This document shows, piece by piece, positions 7,019 through 9,284 of a stretch of DNA of 9,284 bases (the first letter of the stretch is position 1; every line of letters begins with the position of its first letter). A program made the position numbers and the translations under genes. Origin of the DNA: an uncultured Thalassolituus sp. (GTDB taxonomy: Bacteria > Pseudomonadota > Gammaproteobacteria > Pseudomonadales > Oceanobacteraceae). The stretch covers positions 1 to 9,284 of the forward strand of contig CAJXIT010000126.1 in NCBI GenBank assembly GCA_913054055.1. Direction: 5' to 3'. Under the pieces are notes generated by a model. That model was not told the DNA's origin and did not search any database. It saw nothing but the letters and a program-made list of their open reading frames with translations.

Positions 7019-7760
7019 TCAAATAATTATTGGGGCGAGTTTAAGTGCAATGCTGCTATTGAGTGGCTGCTCAAGCAAGATGCAGTTACCAGCAGCTGGC
7101 GAAAAAGTGGCCCTTATGCCAACAGCGCAATACATGCCGACAAAAACCGTAGAAGAAGGAAAAGAGCTGCCATATGAAGCCAGTGAAAATCCTTATTTGG
7201 CTAAGCGCAGTAAAGTGAATAAAGGTTCTGTGTTGTTATTCATTGAAGCTAAAAAAGCGAAACGTAAAGGTAAACTGACTGTGGCTAAGCAAAAGCTGAA
7301 GGTGATCACACAGAAAGATGACTCACTATCAGGCCCTTGGGCCATGTTAGGAGACATTGCTGTAGAAGAGAAAAAATACAGTTTAGCCGAGTCTCATTAT
7401 AAGAAAGCCATTGAAATTAATGATCAAAATATTAATGCATACGCGGCTCTGGCAAAGGCTCAGCGTTTAATGGGTGAGTTTCACGTGGCTCAAAATACAT
7501 TGGCACTGGCTTTAGATTTGTGGCCGGATTTTCCAGAAGCTCATTTGAATTTAGGCATTTTATATGATGTGTATCTGAATCAGGCAGAAAAAGCTCAGAT
7601 GCATATGGAAGCCTATTTGTACTTAACGGATTATAAAAACAAACAGGCGCTAGCTTGGTTTGAAGAGGTGAAGTCTAGAACAGGCATTCAAACCAGTTTC
7701 GTTTTAGATAAAGCCGCTGATACAAAACCAGTGGCTTCAGAAAATGGCGGGGCAAAATAA
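7005..7760 (+). CDS. Small TPR outer-membrane lipoprotein (GltE/AglT-like candidate)
   Basis: The product has 251 residues. A short signal peptide ends in lipobox LLSG-C22, followed by SSK; lack of Asp at +2 predicts outer-membrane anchoring. A proline-rich, low-complexity linker (about 27-70) precedes a basic helix (FIEAKKAKRKGKLTVAKQKL). Three TPR-like repeats then occupy about 110-212: GPWAMLGDIAVEEKKYSLAESHYKKAIEI with NDQ, NAYAALAKAQRLMGEFHVAQNTLALAL, and PEAHLNLGILYDVYLNQAEKAQMHMEAYL. The middle repeats keep the TPR pattern of small residues at positions 8 and 20 and the Pro near the repeat boundary (WPDFPEAH). The tail is disordered and Ala/Lys rich. The gene overlaps both neighbours (14 bases upstream, 1 base downstream), so it is translationally coupled. 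It is probably the PilF-like adaptor lipoprotein of the machine; the lipoprotein/TPR call is firm, the partner assignment is inference. Confidence 0.87.
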   Translation: MKFVNQIIIGASLSAMLLLSGCSSKMQLPAAGEKVALMPTAQYMPTKTVEEGKELPYEASENPYLAKRSKVNKGSVLLFIEAKKAKRKGKLTVAKQKLKVITQKDDSLSGPWAMLGDIAVEEKKYSLAESHYKKAIEINDQNINAYAALAKAQRLMGEFHVAQNTLALALDLWPDFPEAHLNLGILYDVYLNQAEKAQMHMEAYLYLTDYKNKQALAWFEEVKSRTGIQTSFVLDKAADTKPVASENGGAK

Positions 7761-8047
7761 TGAGAAATACAAATTTTGTAAGCGCACTGCTTTTGGTTTT
7801 ACTGCTGCCAGCTTATGCTTTTAGTGCAGATGATGAGCCAATTAAATTAGAAAGCCATTTTGTGGGTGATAAAGAACAGCCGGCTGTGAGTTATTTTATG
7901 CCGTGGCAAGGTCCTAACAGCAGTGCTGCTGGATTGGAACAAAAGCAAGAAGACAAATACGAAAAGAGCATAGATGCGGTAGACCGAGACGTGATGCTTA
8001 GGTCTATGCGAATTTATGACGAACTTAACCTTGAAGGTAAAAACTAG
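7760..8047 (+). CDS. Small exported protein of unknown function
   Basis: The product has 95 residues. Residues 1-23 form a signal peptide (FVSALLLVLLLPAYAFSA, then DDEP), so the mature chain is only about 72 residues. It has no lipobox and no further membrane segment. The mature part begins with an extended acidic segment, contains the motif YFMPWQGPNSSAAG (about 45-58), and ends in a charged, probably helical tail (EDKYEKSIDAVDRDVMLRSMRIYDEL). I do not recognise the family. The start codon shares one base with the preceding stop (TAATG), and a GC-rich SD-like GGCGGGG lies 7 bases ahead, so coupled translation is likely. It is the last gene before the motor genes. A short imperfect hairpin (8043-8059, stem ACTAGCC/GGTTAGT with one G-U pair) spans the stop codon but has no U-run. 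A periplasmic accessory role is suggested by position only. Confidence 0.75.
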   Translation: MRNTNFVSALLLVLLLPAYAFSADDEPIKLESHFVGDKEQPAVSYFMPWQGPNSSAAGLEQKQEDKYEKSIDAVDRDVMLRSMRIYDELNLEGKN

Positions 8048-8113
8048 CCTTAGGTTAGTGTCTTCAGGTCTTACTCAATTTTAATTTTTTAAGCAGCTAG
8101 TTTGCTGTGATTC

Positions 8114-8120
8114 AAGGGTG
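8114..8120 (+). promoter_or_regulatory. Ribosome binding site that decides the start at 8127
   Basis: AAGGGTG lies 6 bases before ATG 8127. The two in-frame GTG codons at 8118 and 8124 lie inside the site or only 3 bases past it, so they are unlikely starts. Confidence 0.55.
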
Positions 8121-8126
8121 ATAGTG

Positions 8127-8792
8127 ATGGATTTTTTCTCAGGAATAGCAAAGTTTTTTCAAGATGGTGGTTTGTTTATTTACCCCATTGCATTGGTATT
8201 AGCCATTGGCGTAGCGATCACCATTGAGCGCTGGCGTTTTCTGAATCGTGAAAAGGCGCGTAATTTAAAAGCTTTTGATGATTTCTTGCCACTATTAAGA
8301 ACGGATGATCACGACAAAATGACCTTGTTTACCCGTGATAATGACGCACCCGTTTCAAGAATGATTGGCTGTGGTTTAGATATGATGCGTGTCACTAAGC
8401 AGCGTGCGGATGTTGAACAGGCCATGAGTGAAGGCATGATGGAAGCGGTGCCACGTTTAGAAGAGCGCACCGGTTATCTAGCGGTATTGGCCAACGTAGC
8501 TACTTTATTGGGACTGCTGGGTACCATTATTGGTTTGATCGCGGCGTTTACTGCGGTTGCAAATGCTGACCCTGCTGAGAAATCAAAGTTGCTGTCTTTG
8601 TCTATCTCGGTTGCCATGAATACCACAGCCTTTGGATTGATTGCTGCAATTCCCTTATTGATTAGTCATGCAATTTTATCTAATCGTACTAATTCAATCA
8701 TTGGCAGCATAGAAATGGCTGGTGTGAAATTTTTAAACGTCATGACATTAAACCGTGCCATTGAAGCTGGCATTCCAAAAGATAACAAGTAA
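8127..8792 (+). CDS. MotA/TolQ/ExbB-family inner-membrane motor subunit (AglR-like candidate)
   Basis: From ATG 8127 the product has 221 residues, a usual length for the family. It has three membrane segments: about 17-33 (IYPIALVLAIGVAITIE), about 116-142 and about 155-184. The signature regions of TolQ/ExbB are present: GLLGTIIGLI in segment 2 (Thr133, corresponding to ExbB Thr148) and TTAFGLIAAIP in segment 3 (Thr167, corresponding to ExbB Thr181). Between segments 1 and 2 is a charged cytoplasmic loop of about 80 residues. The Glu found five residues before the second Thr in ExbB/TolQ is Val162 here. The family forms a pentamer around an ExbD/TolR-type dimer and uses the proton gradient to transmit force across the envelope. 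The gene is 79 bases after the small exported gene and 35 bases before the ExbD-like gene. With no TonB- or Tol-specific neighbours and many TPR neighbours, an AglR-like role is preferred over TolQ or ExbB. Confidence 0.88.
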   Translation: MDFFSGIAKFFQDGGLFIYPIALVLAIGVAITIERWRFLNREKARNLKAFDDFLPLLRTDDHDKMTLFTRDNDAPVSRMIGCGLDMMRVTKQRADVEQAMSEGMMEAVPRLEERTGYLAVLANVATLLGLLGTIIGLIAAFTAVANADPAEKSKLLSLSISVAMNTTAFGLIAAIPLLISHAILSNRTNSIIGSIEMAGVKFLNVMTLNRAIEAGIPKDNK

Positions 8793-8827
8793 CGCTTGAT
8801 AAATGAATTTAAAAGCAGGTACTGGTT

Positions 8828-9284
8828 ATGAGTTTTAAAATAAAACGTCAGAATACGGATGATGCCGATATCGACGTGACCAGCTTCATGAACTTAATGA
8901 TTGTTCTGGTTCCCGTGTTGTTGATGAGCATGACGTTTACCAAAATTACCGTGATGGAAATTAATCTTCCTGAACTGAGTGGCGGCAGCAGTGCAGCAGA
9001 TCTAAGTCAATCACAGCTTGAAGTGGTCGTACGTAAAGACAAGCTGCAAGTATTTTTCCCAGCGGGTTCGTTAGTGAAAGATATTCCTATGGTGGATAAA
9101 ACGGCGGATAACGGTAAGCAGGTAAAAAGTCACGACTTCTATACATTGTCCCAAGTATTGCGTAGCTTAAAAGACAAAGTCAGTGATAAAAAAGATGCCG
9201 TGATTTTATCGGCAAAAGATTTACCTTATCAAACCCTGATCAGCACTATGGATACGGTTAAGTCGTATCAAACTGTGGTGGCTG
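8828..9284 (+). CDS. ExbD/TolR-family protein lacking the canonical transmembrane Asp (partial, C-terminus off the right edge)
   Basis: The frame is open from ATG 8828 to the edge (152 complete codons). It has a short cytoplasmic N-terminus and a single membrane segment at about 20-38 (FMNLMIVLVPVLLMSMTF). A periplasmic domain follows, starting with the ExbD-typical INLPEL and reaching LPYQTLISTMDTVKSY, which matches the (V/L)PYxxVxxVMD element near the end of ExbD, so perhaps only 15-30 residues are missing. Aligned without gaps to E. coli ExbD INVTPFIDVML, this protein reads IDVTSFMNLMI: the essential proton-binding Asp (ExbD Asp25, TolR Asp23) is Asn22, codon AAC at 8891-8893. An acidic residue, Asp16, lies at the membrane entry instead. 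A linker rich in Lys/Asp inside the periplasmic domain makes it longer than ExbD. An SD-like CAGG precedes the start. In AglRQS-type systems two ExbD-like proteins occur, so a second one with Asp may lie just downstream. Confidence 0.88.
   Translation, partial: MSFKIKRQNTDDADIDVTSFMNLMIVLVPVLLMSMTFTKITVMEINLPELSGGSSAADLSQSQLEVVVRKDKLQVFFPAGSLVKDIPMVDKTADNGKQVKSHDFYTLSQVLRSLKDKVSDKKDAVILSAKDLPYQTLISTMDTVKSYQTVVA

Noticed and set aside
8043..8059. Hairpin ACTAGCC-TTA-GGTTAGT over the stop of the small exported gene, considered as a terminator
   Set aside because: The stem is short with one G-U pair and is not followed by a U-run, so it is not a convincing rho-independent terminator; it may only damp readthrough.
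8127..9284. Motor genes read as canonical TonB-ExbBD, Tol-Pal or flagellar MotAB
   Set aside because: No TonB, TolA, TolB, Pal or MotB (OmpA-like domain) is visible; the upstream genes are TPR lipoproteins and the ExbD-like protein lacks the canonical Asp.
1..9284. Search for CRISPR arrays, tandem repeats, IS ends, attachment sites, tRNA and rRNA
   Set aside because: No direct-repeat/spacer pattern, transposase-like frame, terminal inverted repeats or RNA-gene signatures were found.

Overview
The window looks like chromosomal DNA of a fairly AT-leaning Gram-negative bacterium, most likely a marine gammaproteobacterium of the Oceanospirillales/Marinomonas/Bermanella type. That placement is inference, from codon style, lipoboxes, outer-membrane (OM) barrel proteins and gene arrangement; no rRNA or other phylogenetic marker is present. 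I see no mobile element, tRNA, rRNA or CRISPR array.

Layout. Two genes run leftward on the minus strand (1-1415): an SH3-domain/beta-barrel protein, followed 41 bases later by a second OM beta-barrel protein that runs off the left edge. A 371-base divergent regulatory region (1416-1786) separates them from a tightly packed rightward operon (1787 to the right edge). The operon encodes, in order: an exported coiled-coil/beta protein (200 aa), an exported TPR plus coiled-coil protein (about 580 aa), a very large TPR lipoprotein (958 aa), a small TPR lipoprotein (251 aa), a small exported protein (95 aa), a TolQ/ExbB/MotA-type inner-membrane motor subunit (221 aa), and an ExbD/TolR-type subunit cut by the right edge. 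Four junctions have overlaps or gaps of 10 bases or less (10-base gap, 4-base overlap, about 14-base overlap, 1-base overlap). The motor genes follow a 79-base gap.

How they may work together. An ExbB/ExbD-like motor beside several periplasmic and OM-anchored TPR proteins, with divergently encoded OM barrels, has the gene content of the Agl-Glt (gliding) and Nfs (spore coat) trans-envelope machines of Myxococcus xanthus. Related clusters of unsettled function are known in Gammaproteobacteria. My working model is an energised inner-membrane motor, a periplasmic TPR scaffold tethered to the OM by two lipoproteins, and OM barrels at the surface. The substrate or output is not visible in the sequence.

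Most notable details: the ExbD-like protein has Asn (N22) where ExbD/TolR carry the essential proton-binding Asp; its ExbB-like partner has Val where ExbB/TolQ have a conserved Glu; and the divergent promoter region carries a near-perfect CRP/Vfr-type palindrome and a second ArgR-box-like palindrome.
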